DNA of 64,000 nt from Pseudomonas tremae (GTDB lineage: Bacteria > Pseudomonadota > Gammaproteobacteria > Pseudomonadales > Pseudomonadaceae), in assembly GCF_001401155.1 (NCBI RefSeq), contig NZ_LJRO01000313.1, positions 1-64,000 of the forward strand. Direction: 5' to 3'. Both the position numbers and the translations under genes were made by a program. Under the pieces are notes generated by a model. That model was not told the origin of the DNA. It searched no databases and saw only the letters and a program-made list of their open reading frames with translations. The number at the start of each line of letters is the position of its first letter. Position 1 is the stretch's first letter. Below are positions 15,306 to 27,379 of the stretch, piece by piece.

Positions 15306-16442
15306 TTGACTAAGCCAGCCATACTCGCCCTTGCTGATGGCAGCATTTTTCGCGGCGAAGCCATTGGAGCCGACGGTCAGACCGTTGGTGAGGTGGTGTT
15401 CAACACCGCAATGACAGGCTATCAGGAAATTCTTACCGATCCTTCCTACGCCCAGCAGATCGTTACCCTGACTTACCCTCATATCGGCAACACCGGTACT
15501 ACACCTGAAGACGCAGAGTCTGATCGTGTGTGGTCAGCCGGCCTGGTCATTCGTGACCTGCCGCTTGTAGCCAGCAACTGGCGTAACAAGATGTCTCTCG
15601 GTGATTACCTGAAAGCCAACAACGTCGTTGCCATCGCTGGCATCGACACGCGTCGCCTGACCCGCATCCTGCGTGAGAAAGGCGCCCAGAACGGCTGCAT
15701 CATGGCAGGCGATAACATTTCGGAAGAGGCAGCCATTGCTGCCGCTCGCGGCTTCCCTGGCCTCAAGGGCATGGATCTGGCGAAGGAAGTCAGCACCAAG
15801 GACACTTATGAGTGGCGCCACAGTGTCTGGAATCTGAAGACCGACAGCCACCCTGAGATCGCTGCTTCCGAGCTGCCTTACCACGTTGTCGCCTACGACT
15901 ATGGCATCAAGGTCAACATCCTGCGCATGCTCGTAGAGCGCGGTTGCCGTGTGACAGTGGTCCCGGCGCAAACGCCTGCCAGCGAAGTGCTTGCCTACAA
16001 GCCGGACGGCGTTTTCCTGTCCAACGGCCCGGGTGATCCCGAGCCTTGCGACTACGCTATAAAGGCCATCAGAGAAGTGCTGCAAACCGAATTGCCGGTA
16101 TTCGGCATCTGCCTCGGTCACCAGTTGCTGGCGCTGGCTGCTGGCGCCAAGACCGTGAAAATGGGTCACGGCCACCACGGTGCAAACCACCCGGTTCAGG
16201 ATCTGGACACCGGCGTTGTGATGATCACCAGCCAGAACCACGGTTTTGCGGTTGATGAAGCGACGCTGCCGGGCAACGTTCGCGCTATCCACAAGTCGCT
16301 GTTCGACGGCACCCTGCAGGGTATCGAGCTGACCGACAAGAGCGCGTTCAGCTTCCAGGGTCACCCCGAAGCGAGCCCTGGCCCGAACGATGTAGCGCCG
16401 CTGTTTGATCGCTTTATCGAAGCCATGGCCAAGCGCCGCTGA
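15306..16442 (+). CDS. carA: Carbamoyl-phosphate synthase small subunit CarA
   Basis: CarA hydrolyses glutamine and channels ammonia to CarB for carbamoyl phosphate, the shared precursor of arginine and pyrimidines. The 378-residue product has an N-terminal CPSase small domain (K-P-A-I-L-A-L-A-D-G) and a class I glutamine amidotransferase domain with nucleophile Cys269 in G-I-C-L-G-H-Q and the partner pair His353/Glu355 in G-H-P-E-A-S-P-G-P. The start is TTG, with GGGAGG 8 bases upstream and no better ATG. An intrinsic terminator just upstream suggests attenuation or insulation. The carA-carB gap (137 bases) lacks the extra gene known between them in P. aeruginosa. Confidence 0.97.
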   Translation: MTKPAILALADGSIFRGEAIGADGQTVGEVVFNTAMTGYQEILTDPSYAQQIVTLTYPHIGNTGTTPEDAESDRVWSAGLVIRDLPLVASNWRNKMSLGDYLKANNVVAIAGIDTRRLTRILREKGAQNGCIMAGDNISEEAAIAAARGFPGLKGMDLAKEVSTKDTYEWRHSVWNLKTDSHPEIAASELPYHVVAYDYGIKVNILRMLVERGCRVTVVPAQTPASEVLAYKPDGVFLSNGPGDPEPCDYAIKAIREVLQTELPVFGICLGHQLLALAAGAKTVKMGHGHHGANHPVQDLDTGVVMITSQNHGFAVDEATLPGNVRAIHKSLFDGTLQGIELTDKSAFSFQGHPEASPGPNDVAPLFDRFIEAMAKRR

Positions 16443-16579
16443 CCGGTTGCCTTGAGACTGTAATACGCAGGTGCCCAGGGCGGCCCCGGACCCAATGTCC
16501 GGTTGCTGCCGCCCCGGCCACCTCAGATAAATGTTCAAGACGGCTTGCCGACTGAACCTGCGGATTTGAGTGACCAACC

Positions 16580-19797
<3,218 letters not shown>

Positions 19798-19801
<4 letters not shown>

Positions 19802-20274
19802 TCAAATACCCAATGACTGTTCAGGGCGCTCGCGCCCTGGAAGAAGAACTGACTCACCTGACCAAGGTGATTCGTCCAAAGTTGAGCCAGGACATCGGTA
19901 CTGCGCGTGAGCTGGGCGACCTTAAGGAAAACGCCGAATACCATGCTGCTCGTGAGCAGCAGGGTATGGTCGAGGCACGTATTCGTGATATCGAAGGCCG
20001 CATGCAGAACGCTGTGGTGATCGATGTCACGACTATCCCGCATACCGGCAAGGTTATTTTCGGCACGACAGTCGAAATCGCCAACGTCGAAACGGATGAA
20101 AGCGTGGTCTACCAGATCGTGGGTGAGGACGAGGCGGATATCAAGAAGGGCAAGATTTCAGTGGGTTCGCCCATCGCCCGTGCCTTGATTGCCAAGGAAG
20201 AGGGTGATGTCGTTGTCGTAAAAACGCCGAGTGGCGTCATCGAGTACGAAATCATCGAAGTGCGTCATATCTGA
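19798..20274 (+). CDS. greA: Transcription elongation factor GreA
   Basis: GreA enters the RNA polymerase secondary channel and stimulates cleavage of backtracked RNA. The 158-residue product has an N-terminal coiled-coil hairpin whose tip carries acidic residues in G-D-L-K-E-N-A-E-Y-H-A-A-R-E-Q-Q (about residues 39-54), followed by the FKBP-like C-terminal domain with G-K-I-S-V-G-S-P-I-A-R-A-L. Its ATG overlaps the carB stop by four bases. The carA-carB-greA linkage is known in Pseudomonas. Confidence 0.97.
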
Positions 20275-20310
20275 TGCCTGTCGCCCGCTGTGGCGGGCGC
20301 AGTCAGTGGT

Positions 20311-20356
20311 AAAAAAGAGTCAGGGCGCGCTTTTGGCGGCCCTGACTTCTGTTTTT
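20311..20356. terminator. Bidirectional terminator between greA and yhbY
   Basis: AGTCAGGGC and GCCCTGACT arms enclose about 12 bases. A residues precede the left arm, and TTCTGTTTTT follows the right arm. It can serve the convergent greA and yhbY transcripts. Confidence 0.8.
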
Positions 20357-20666
20357 ATCCGTGTTCGCGGTGGACGTTGGACAGCAGCTTGTTTACCTTT
20401 GGGTTCTTGCGGTAGATCAGCGCCATCTTGCCGATGACCTGTACAAGGTCGGCCGAGCCCGCCTTGCACAGTTCTGCTACGGCTCCCAGACGGCTTTCGC
20501 GGTCGAGGATATTGAGCTTGATCTTGATCAGCTCGTGATCGCTCAAAGCGCGCTCAAGTTCTGCAAGCACACCTTCAGTCAAACCATTGTCTGCCACGAT
20601 CAATACCGGTTTCAGATGGTGGCCAATGGATTTGTATTGTTTCTTCTGCTCTGGAGTGAGCGGCAT
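20355..20666 (-). CDS. yhbY: CRS1/YhbY-family RNA-binding protein
   Basis: YhbY is a small RNA-binding protein associated with pre-50S ribosomal particles. The 103-residue product is a single CRM domain: L-T-P-E-Q-K-K-Q-Y-K-S-I-G-H-H-L-K-P-V near the start, G-L-T-E-G-V-L-A-E-L, E-L-I-K-I-K-L-N, and the terminal V-I-G-K-M-A-L-I-Y-R-K. It is divergent from rlmE with a 103-base intergenic region, so two ribosome-assembly genes share an upstream region. Confidence 0.93.
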   Translation of the reverse strand: MPLTPEQKKQYKSIGHHLKPVLIVADNGLTEGVLAELERALSDHELIKIKLNILDRESRLGAVAELCKAGSADLVQVIGKMALIYRKNPKVNKLLSNVHREHG

Positions 20667-20769
20667 AATCTGACCTCTGCGTCTGATCTTTTAAAAGCGG
20701 CGGCCAGTTTACCCGAGCGAGTCCGGGACCGCCCAGTTAATCACGACTCGTTTATTTTTGAGGTGCCCT

Positions 20770-21420
20770 GTGGCCCGTTCCAAGACAAGCCATAACTGGC
20801 TCAAAGAACACTTCGACGACAAGTACGTCAAAATGGCTCAAAAGGACGGCTACCGTTCGCGTGCCAGCTACAAGCTTTTAGAGATTCAGGAAAAGGACAA
20901 GATCATTCGTCCTGGCATGACCGTTATCGACCTCGGTGCCGCGCCTGGAGGCTGGTCGCAGGTGACCAGTCGTCTGATCGGCGGTCAAGGTCGTCTGATT
21001 GCTTCCGACATACTCGAGATGGACAGCATCCCGGATGTGACCTTCATTCAGGGGGATTTTACCGAGGATGCCATTCTGGAACAGATTCTGGAGGCTGTCG
21101 GTAATACACAGGTAGACCTTGTGATTTCCGATATGGCCCCCAATATGAGTGGATTGAGCGCTGTCGACATGCCGCGTGCAATGTTTCTCTGTGAATTGGC
21201 GCTCGATCTTGCCGGTCGGGTACTGCGTCCCGGTGGCGATTTTCTGATCAAGGTCTTCCAGGGTGAAGGCTTCGATGTCTACCACAAGGATATTCGCAAG
21301 CTGTTCGACAAGGTGCAGATGCGCAAGCCTTCGTCGTCCCGCGACAGGTCACGCGAACAATATCTGCTGGCTCGTGGCTTTCGTGGAATCGATGGTGCAG
21401 CCAGCATCGAGCGTTTTTGA
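20770..21420 (+). CDS. rlmE: 23S rRNA 2'-O-methyltransferase RlmE (FtsJ/RrmJ)
   Basis: RlmE methylates the 2'-OH of U2552 in 23S rRNA late in 50S assembly. The 216-residue product carries the SAM site V-I-D-L-G-A-A-P-G-G-W-S-Q and the catalytic K-D-K-E tetrad context (Y-K-L-L-E near residue 37, S-D-M-A-P-N-M-S-G near 120, and F-L-I-K-V-F-Q-G near 160). The start was set at the GTG at 20770 because GAGGTG lies just before it; an in-frame TTG at 20758 is less likely. ftsH follows, as in many gammaproteobacteria. Confidence 0.94.
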   Translation: MARSKTSHNWLKEHFDDKYVKMAQKDGYRSRASYKLLEIQEKDKIIRPGMTVIDLGAAPGGWSQVTSRLIGGQGRLIASDILEMDSIPDVTFIQGDFTEDAILEQILEAVGNTQVDLVISDMAPNMSGLSAVDMPRAMFLCELALDLAGRVLRPGGDFLIKVFQGEGFDVYHKDIRKLFDKVQMRKPSSSRDRSREQYLLARGFRGIDGAASIERF

Positions 21421-21604
21421 CGAAGCGCGATAGCTTTTTTCAAATGGCGTAATCGATGCAGCATGACTGAACATCGTGTTGTCAAAGTTTCACAAAGGGT
21501 TACAGACGGTGTCTGCCGTATCTGTAGGTTCTGTAGTAAGTTAGGCCGGTGAATATCATGCGAGGCACGCTTGCTGCGTGGAGCTTGCTTCAGAGGGTAG
21601 CTAA

Positions 21605-23518
21605 TTGAACGATATGGCAAAGAATTTGATCCTGTGGTTGATCATCGCGGCTGTCCTGGTGACGGTGATGAACAACTTCTCCAGCCCGAACGAGCCGCAG
21701 AACCTCAACTATTCCGAGTTCATCCAGCAGGTCAAGGATGGCAAGGTCGAGAAGGTTTCTGTAGACGGCTACGTCATCACGGGCAAACGCAGTGACGGTG
21801 ATACCTTCAAGACCATCCGCCCGAACATCCCGGACAACGGTCTGATTGGCGATCTGGTCAGTAATAATGTCGTGATCGAAGGCAAGCAGCCCGAGCAGCA
21901 AAGCATCTGGACCCAGTTGCTGGTAGCCAGCTTCCCGATACTGGTCATCATCGCGGTGTTCATGTTCTTCATGCGCCAGATGCAGGGCGGGGCGGGTGGC
22001 AAAGGCGGCCCGATGAGCTTTGGCAAGAGCAAGGCGCGTCTGCTGTCCGAAGATCAGGTCAAGACGACCCTGGCTGACGTTGCAGGTTGTGACGAAGCCA
22101 AGGAAGAAGTTGGCGAGCTGGTCGAGTTTCTTCGCGATCCGGGCAAGTTCCAGCGTCTCGGCGGCCGAATCCCTCGCGGTGTGCTGATGGTCGGTCCTCC
22201 GGGTACCGGCAAGACGCTGATCGCCAAGGCTATTGCCGGTGAAGCGAAAGTGCCTTTCTTCACCATTTCCGGTTCCGACTTCGTCGAAATGTTCGTGGGT
22301 GTCGGTGCAAGCCGCGTTCGCGACATGTTCGAGCAAGCCAAGAAGCACGCTCCGTGCATCATCTTCATCGACGAAATCGATGCGGTCGGCCGTCATCGTG
22401 GCGCTGGCATGGGTGGCGGTCACGACGAGCGCGAACAGACTCTCAACCAATTGCTGGTGGAGATGGACGGCTTCGAGATGAACGACGGCATCATCGTTAT
22501 CGCAGCGACCAACCGTCCTGACGTGCTGGACCCTGCGTTGCTGCGTCCAGGCCGTTTCGACCGTCAGGTTGTGGTCGGGCTGCCGGATATTCGCGGTCGT
22601 GAACAGATTCTCAAGGTTCACATGCGCAAAGTGCCTATGGGTGAAGACGTCAATCCAGGCGTTATCGCTCGCGGTACTCCGGGTTTCTCAGGTGCCGATC
22701 TGGCCAACCTGGTCAACGAAGCGTCGTTGTTCGCTGCGCGCTCCGGCAAGCGTGTCGTCGAGATGAAAGAGTTCGAACTGGCCAAAGACAAAATCATGAT
22801 GGGCGCCGAGCGCAAATCGATGGTCATGTCCGACAAAGAGAAGCGCAACACGGCTTACCACGAGGCGGGTCACGCCATCGTAGGACGTCTGGTGCCTGAG
22901 CATGATCCGGTCTACAAGGTTTCGATCATCCCGCGCGGTCGAGCGCTGGGTGTGACCATGTTTCTGCCTGAAGAAGATCGTTACAGCCTGTCCAAGCGCG
23001 CGCTGATCAGCCAGATCTGCTCGCTGTACGGCGGCCGTATCGCAGAGGAAATGACACTGGGCTTTGACGGCGTCACGACGGGCGCCTCTAACGACATCAT
23101 GCGTGCCAGCCAGATTGCCCGGAATATGGTCACCAAGTGGGGCCTTTCCGAAAAGCTCGGCCCGCTGATGTATTCCGAAGATGAAGATGCAGGTTATCTG
23201 GGGCGTGGCGGCAGTCAGAACTCCAGCGTTTCCGGTGATACCGCCAAGCTGATCGATTCGGAAGTACGAAGCATCATCGACCACTGCTACGGTACTGCGA
23301 AGCAGTTGCTTACCGACAATCGCGACAAGCTCGAAGCGATGGCCGATGCGTTGATGAAGTATGAAACCATCGATGCCGATCAGATCGACGACATCATGAC
23401 TGGTCGTACACCGCGCGAGCCGCGTGACTGGGGCGGTGGCTCGGGTACCAATGGTACGCCGATCACACCGGACCCACGCCCTGAGACTCCGATCGGCGGT
23501 CCGGCTGCCGAGCATTAA
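21605..23518 (+). CDS. ftsH: ATP-dependent zinc metalloprotease FtsH
   Basis: FtsH is a membrane-anchored AAA+ protease that degrades misfolded membrane proteins and regulators such as RpoH and LpxC. The 637-residue product has two N-terminal transmembrane segments flanking a periplasmic domain (about residues 7-25 and 99-121), an AAA domain with Walker A G-P-P-G-T-G-K-T and Walker B I-I-F-I-D-E-I-D, and the zinc site H-E-A-G-H at 419-423. The start is TTG at 21605, where an AGAGGG site is well spaced; the in-frame ATG at 21614 is too far from it. folP follows after nine bases. Confidence 0.97.
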   Translation: MNDMAKNLILWLIIAAVLVTVMNNFSSPNEPQNLNYSEFIQQVKDGKVEKVSVDGYVITGKRSDGDTFKTIRPNIPDNGLIGDLVSNNVVIEGKQPEQQSIWTQLLVASFPILVIIAVFMFFMRQMQGGAGGKGGPMSFGKSKARLLSEDQVKTTLADVAGCDEAKEEVGELVEFLRDPGKFQRLGGRIPRGVLMVGPPGTGKTLIAKAIAGEAKVPFFTISGSDFVEMFVGVGASRVRDMFEQAKKHAPCIIFIDEIDAVGRHRGAGMGGGHDEREQTLNQLLVEMDGFEMNDGIIVIAATNRPDVLDPALLRPGRFDRQVVVGLPDIRGREQILKVHMRKVPMGEDVNPGVIARGTPGFSGADLANLVNEASLFAARSGKRVVEMKEFELAKDKIMMGAERKSMVMSDKEKRNTAYHEAGHAIVGRLVPEHDPVYKVSIIPRGRALGVTMFLPEEDRYSLSKRALISQICSLYGGRIAEEMTLGFDGVTTGASNDIMRASQIARNMVTKWGLSEKLGPLMYSEDEDAGYLGRGGSQNSSVSGDTAKLIDSEVRSIIDHCYGTAKQLLTDNRDKLEAMADALMKYETIDADQIDDIMTGRTPREPRDWGGGSGTNGTPITPDPRPETPIGGPAAEH

Positions 23519-23526
23519 GGTCTGAC

Positions 23527-24378
23527 ATGACATCTGCGCTGTACCCGACCCGGTTGCCTTGCGGCAACCGGGTTCTTGATTTGGCTCATACGCACGTGAT
23601 GGGCATTCTCAACGCAACTCCAGACTCCTTCTCCGATGGCGGCCGTTATGGCACGCTGGATGCTGCGCTGCGGCATGCGCAAGCAATGGTCCTGGCAGGT
23701 GCCACTCTGATCGACGTCGGGGGAGAGTCCACGCGCCCTGGTGCACGACCGGTATCTCCCGCCGAGGAGGTAGAGCGCGTGGCGCCTGTTGTCGAGATCA
23801 TCGCGCGTGAGCTTGACGTGATTATCTCGGTCGATACATCCACGCCTCAGGTCATGCTGGAGGCGGCGCGTCTGGGCGCAGGCCTTATCAACGACGTACG
23901 CTCCCTGCAGCGTCCAGGCGCGCTTGAGGCTGCTGCAAGCACGGGTTTGCCGGTCTGCCTGATGCATATGCTGGGCGAGCCCGGCACCATGCAGGACGAT
24001 CCGCATTATCAGGACCTGGTGGGTGAGGTCAGTGCGTTCCTGCTCGAGCGCATGAATCATTGCGTTGCTGCAGGTATTCATCGGCATCAGATCATTCTTG
24101 ATCCGGGTTTTGGTTTTGCCAAGACGCTTGAACACAACCTCAGCCTGTTCAGGCAGATGGAGGCGCTGCACGTTCTGGGTCAGCCTTTGTTGGTCGGTGT
24201 ATCGCGCAAGAGTATGATTGGCGCCGTATTGGGGCGTCCGGTAGACCAGCGTCTGTCGGGAGGGCTGGCCCTCGCTGCTTTGGCTGTGACCAAAGGAGCA
24301 AAAATTCTACGTGTGCACGATGTCGCCGAAACGGCTGACGTGGTGCGCATGATCGCAGCTGTCGAAGCAGCTGAATAA
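23527..24378 (+). CDS. folP: Dihydropteroate synthase FolP
   Basis: FolP condenses p-aminobenzoate with a pterin diphosphate in folate synthesis and is the target of sulfonamides. The 283-residue product is a TIM barrel with G-I-L-N-A-T-P-D-S-F-S-D-G-G near residues 26-39, the pterin-site I-D-V-G-G-E-S-T-R-P-G, and later I-I-L-D-P-G-F-G-F-A-K and V-G-V-S-R-K-S. It sits between ftsH and glmM in one tight run (8- and 16-base gaps), consistent with cotranscription. Confidence 0.96.
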   Translation: MTSALYPTRLPCGNRVLDLAHTHVMGILNATPDSFSDGGRYGTLDAALRHAQAMVLAGATLIDVGGESTRPGARPVSPAEEVERVAPVVEIIARELDVIISVDTSTPQVMLEAARLGAGLINDVRSLQRPGALEAAASTGLPVCLMHMLGEPGTMQDDPHYQDLVGEVSAFLLERMNHCVAAGIHRHQIILDPGFGFAKTLEHNLSLFRQMEALHVLGQPLLVGVSRKSMIGAVLGRPVDQRLSGGLALAALAVTKGAKILRVHDVAETADVVRMIAAVEAAE

Positions 24379-24394
24379 CAACAGTGGGGCATCC

Positions 24395-25738
24395 ATGAGT
24401 ACCAGAAAATATTTCGGAACCGACGGCATTCGTGGTCGGGTAGGGCAGTTCCCGATCACACCCGAGTTCATGCTCAAGCTGGGCTGGGCTGCAGGCATGG
24501 CTTTCCGCAAAATGGGCACCTGCCGGATTCTGGTTGGCAAAGACACGCGTATTTCCGGTTACATGTTCGAGTCCGCGCTTGAGGCCGGACTTTCTGCGGC
24601 AGGTGCCGACGTGCTGCTGCTGGGGCCGATGCCGACACCTGCCATCGCCTACCTGACACGCACTTTTCACGCCGAAGCGGGCATTGTCATCAGCGCATCG
24701 CACAACCCGCATTACGACAACGGCATCAAGTTTTTCTCCGGGCAGGGCACCAAACTGCCGGATGAAATCGAAATGATGATCGAAGAGTTGCTTGATGCGC
24801 CGATGACCGTGGCCGAGTCCGAAAACCTCGGCAAGGTCTCGCGGATCAACGACGCCGCAGGGCGGTACATCGAGTTCTGCAAGAGCAGCGTGCCGACCAG
24901 CACCGATTTCGCCGGTCTCAAGATTGTGATCGATTGCGCGCATGGCGCTACCTACAAGGTTGCCCCGAACGTTTTTCGTGAGCTGGGTGCTCAGGTCGTG
25001 GTGCTTTCTGCGCAGCCTGACGGGCTCAATATCAACAAGGATTGCGGTTCTACCCACATGGAGGCGCTGCAGGCTGCAGTGGTTGCGGAGCATGCCGACA
25101 TGGGCATCGGCTTCGATGGTGACGGCGATCGCGTGCTGATGGTCGATCATACCGGGACCATCGTCGATGGCGATGAACTGCTCTACATCATTGCTCGTGA
25201 CCTGCATGAACGTGGCCGCTTGCAGGGTGGTGTCGTCGGTACGCTGATGAGCAACCTGGGGCTTGAGCTGGCCCTTGCCGAGCAGAATATTCCGTTCGTG
25301 CGCGCGAACGTCGGTGACCGTTACGTCATCGCCGAGCTTCTCGAGCGCAACTGGCAGATCGGCGGAGAAAACTCCGGCCACATCGTCTGTTTCCAGCATG
25401 CCACGACCGGCGATGCGATTATCGCCTCGTTACAAGTGATACTGGCGCTGCGTCGCAGTGGCATCAGCCTGGCCGAGGCGCGACTCAAGTTGCGTAAATG
25501 CCCGCAGATCCTGATCAACGTGCGGTTCGAGGGCTCAAGTGTCGACCCGGTTACTCATCCGTCTGTGCAGGAGGCCTGTGCGCGCGTTACAGAGCAGATG
25601 GCGGGGCGTGGCAGGGTCTTGTTGCGCAAGTCGGGCACCGAGCCGCTTGTGCGTGTAATGGTCGAAGGTGAGGACGAGGCGCAGGTCAGGGCGTACGCCG
25701 AAGAGCTTGCAAAACTGGTTGCTGAAGTTTGCGCCTGA
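24395..25738 (+). CDS. glmM: Phosphoglucosamine mutase GlmM
   Basis: GlmM converts glucosamine-6-phosphate to glucosamine-1-phosphate on the way to UDP-GlcNAc, for peptidoglycan and LPS. The 447-residue product has the phosphoserine loop I-S-A-S-H-N-P-H-Y-D-N-G with Ser102, the metal loop G-F-D-G-D-G-D-R near residues 240-247, the sugar-binding loop G-E-N-S-G-H, and the phosphate-binding R-K-S-G-T-E-P-L-V-R-V-M near the C-terminus. It follows folP by 16 bases. Confidence 0.97.
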   Translation: MSTRKYFGTDGIRGRVGQFPITPEFMLKLGWAAGMAFRKMGTCRILVGKDTRISGYMFESALEAGLSAAGADVLLLGPMPTPAIAYLTRTFHAEAGIVISASHNPHYDNGIKFFSGQGTKLPDEIEMMIEELLDAPMTVAESENLGKVSRINDAAGRYIEFCKSSVPTSTDFAGLKIVIDCAHGATYKVAPNVFRELGAQVVVLSAQPDGLNINKDCGSTHMEALQAAVVAEHADMGIGFDGDGDRVLMVDHTGTIVDGDELLYIIARDLHERGRLQGGVVGTLMSNLGLELALAEQNIPFVRANVGDRYVIAELLERNWQIGGENSGHIVCFQHATTGDAIIASLQVILALRRSGISLAEARLKLRKCPQILINVRFEGSSVDPVTHPSVQEACARVTEQMAGRGRVLLRKSGTEPLVRVMVEGEDEAQVRAYAEELAKLVAEVCA

Positions 25739-25804
25739 TTTCGGCTTGCCAGTGTCGGAAGTGTTGGGTAACATCTGCGCCCACTTTGACCCACGAGGTG
25801 TAGC

Positions 25805-26560
25805 ATGCGTCGCCCAATGGTAGCTGGTAACTGGAAAATGCACGGTACCCGCGCCAGCGTCGCTGAGCTGATCGAGGGGCTGGGCACGCAGGTGTTGCCA
25901 GGCAACGTTGATATTGCCGTAATGCCTGCGAGTCTGTTCATTCATCAAGTGGTCGAGGGGCTGCAGAAGACCTCCATCATCGTTGGTGCGCAAGATGCAG
26001 CCATCAAGGCCGAGCAGGGCGCATTGACGGGTGAAGTTGCTTCGAGCCAGCTGGCTGATTCCGGTTGCAGACTGGTACTCGTCGGGCACTCCGAGCGTCG
26101 TCAGTTGATTGGCGAACAGGATGATGTGCTCAACAAGAAGTTTGCAGCCATTCAGGCAAGCGGTCTGACCCCTGTGCTTTGCATAGGTGAGACGCTGGAA
26201 GAGCGCGAGGCAGGTCGGACGCTTGAAGTTGTCGGGCGTCAGCTTGACAGCGTAATTGCCGAGTTTGGCATCAAGGCGCTGATCAATTCAGTCATCGCCT
26301 ACGAGCCGGTCTGGGCCATTGGCACCGGATTGACCGCTTCGCCTCAACAGGCGCAGGACGTGCACGCTTCAATTCGTGCGCAACTGGCAAAAGAGAATGC
26401 CGAAGTCGCACAAGGTGTGCGGCTTCTCTATGGCGGCAGCGTGAAGGCGGCCAATGCGGTCGAGCTTTTCAGTATGCCGGATATCGATGGGGGGCTCATT
26501 GGTGGCGCCTCCCTGAATGCAGATGAGTTCGGTGCGATCTGTCGCGCCGCGGGAAACTGA
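25805..26560 (+). CDS. tpiA: Triose-phosphate isomerase TpiA
   Basis: TpiA interconverts dihydroxyacetone phosphate and glyceraldehyde-3-phosphate. The 251-residue product is the standard TIM barrel with Lys11 (G-N-W-K-M), His95 (V-G-H-S-E-R-R) and the catalytic Glu in A-Y-E-P-V-W-A-I-G-T-G. The phosphate-binding loop Y-G-G-S-V lies near residue 210. It is followed by secG with a four-base gap. Confidence 0.97.
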   Translation: MRRPMVAGNWKMHGTRASVAELIEGLGTQVLPGNVDIAVMPASLFIHQVVEGLQKTSIIVGAQDAAIKAEQGALTGEVASSQLADSGCRLVLVGHSERRQLIGEQDDVLNKKFAAIQASGLTPVLCIGETLEEREAGRTLEVVGRQLDSVIAEFGIKALINSVIAYEPVWAIGTGLTASPQQAQDVHASIRAQLAKENAEVAQGVRLLYGGSVKAANAVELFSMPDIDGGLIGGASLNADEFGAICRAAGN

Positions 26561-26564
26561 AAAA

Positions 26565-26945
26565 ATGCTGGAAACAGTCGTAATTGTTTTTCACCTGTTG
26601 GGCGCTCTGGGCGTTGTTGCTCTCGTATTGCTGCAGCAGGGTAAAGGTGCGGACGCCGGTGCGTCTTTCGGAGCCGGTGCATCAAATACCGTCTTCGGTG
26701 GGCAAGGAACTGCTACCTTTCTCAGTAAGTTTACTGCTATACTTGCGGCATGTTTTTTCATAACCAGCTTGGGGTTAGGTTACTTTGCTAAAGAGAAAGC
26801 TCATCAGCTGACTCAAGCAGGTTTGCCAGACCCGGCAGTACTGGAAGTGAAGCAAAAGCCGGCGGCAGATGATGTTCCGGTGCTCGAAGCGCAAAAGCCA
26901 GCAGTTGTTCCTGCTGACGTACCTCCAGCTTCCGAGCAAAAGTAA
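26565..26945 (+). CDS. secG: Preprotein translocase subunit SecG
   Basis: SecG is a small membrane partner of SecYE that aids Sec protein export. The 126-residue product has two hydrophobic helices (about residues 3-22 and 53-72) joined by the family motif L-L-Q-Q-G-K-G-A-D-A-G-A-S-F-G-A-G-A-S-N. The C-terminal tail is Pro/Ala/Lys-rich and longer than in E. coli, as in other pseudomonads. The ATG at 26565 overlaps the tpiA message closely, suggesting cotranscription. tRNA-Leu follows 46 bases later. Confidence 0.93.
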   Translation: MLETVVIVFHLLGALGVVALVLLQQGKGADAGASFGAGASNTVFGGQGTATFLSKFTAILAACFFITSLGLGYFAKEKAHQLTQAGLPDPAVLEVKQKPAADDVPVLEAQKPAVVPADVPPASEQK

Positions 26946-26991
26946 AAAAGAATTCGGCGATGTTTTTGCGAGATCGCCAAAGAGTTGTAAT

Positions 26992-27077
26992 GCCGAGGTG
27001 GTGGAATTGGTAGACACGCAACCTTGAGGTGGTTGTGCCCAATGGGTGTAGGGGTTCGAGTCCCCTTCTCGGTACCA
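26992..27077 (+). tRNA. tRNA-Leu (anticodon GAG)
   Basis: The 86-base cloverleaf has acceptor strand GCCGAGG paired with TCTCGGT, a D-loop TTGGTAGACA, an anticodon arm CAACCTTGAGGTGGTTG (anticodon GAG), a long variable arm as expected of class II tRNA-Leu, and a T-arm GGTTCGAGTCC. CCA is encoded. It lies between secG and the initiator tRNA. Confidence 0.94.
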
Positions 27078-27081
27078 ATTA

Positions 27082-27111
27082 ACAAGGAAGCCCGCATTAG
27101 CGGGCTTTCTT
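27082..27111 (+). terminator. Intrinsic terminator of tRNA-Leu
   Basis: AAGCCCGC and GCGGGCTT arms around ATTA are followed by TCTTG, with flanking CAAG/CTTG pairs extending the stem. It lies 5 bases after the tRNA. Confidence 0.75.
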
Positions 27112-27127
27112 GTAGGTGGATGTTGGA

Positions 27128-27156
27128 TTGACCCAGCAATGGATCGGTCGTATACT
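27128..27156 (+). promoter_or_regulatory. Sigma-70 promoter of the initiator tRNA
   Basis: TTGACC and TATACT are separated by exactly 17 bases. The -10 lies 16 bases upstream of the tRNA 5' end. Both hexamers are near consensus (5/6 each), fitting a strong stable-RNA promoter. Confidence 0.85.
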
Positions 27157-27172
27157 TCCGCCCCAGCTTTGT

Positions 27173-27249
<77 letters not shown>

Positions 27250-27257
27250 GTTTTAGC

Positions 27258-27282
27258 GGAGCCCCTTTTAAGGGGCTTTTTG
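27258..27282 (+). terminator. Intrinsic terminator after tRNA-fMet
   Basis: AGCCCCTT and AAGGGGCT arms around a short loop are followed by TTTTT. It would partly separate tRNA-fMet from the rimP operon, which starts about 100 bases later. Confidence 0.78.
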
Positions 27283-27379
27283 TTAGCTGGACAGTACATG
27301 ACGTCGATGTTCAGCGGCGTTTTCAGGGATGGGCTTTTGCCCATTTTTTTATTTTTAAAGCATGCACGAGGGGGTTCAG

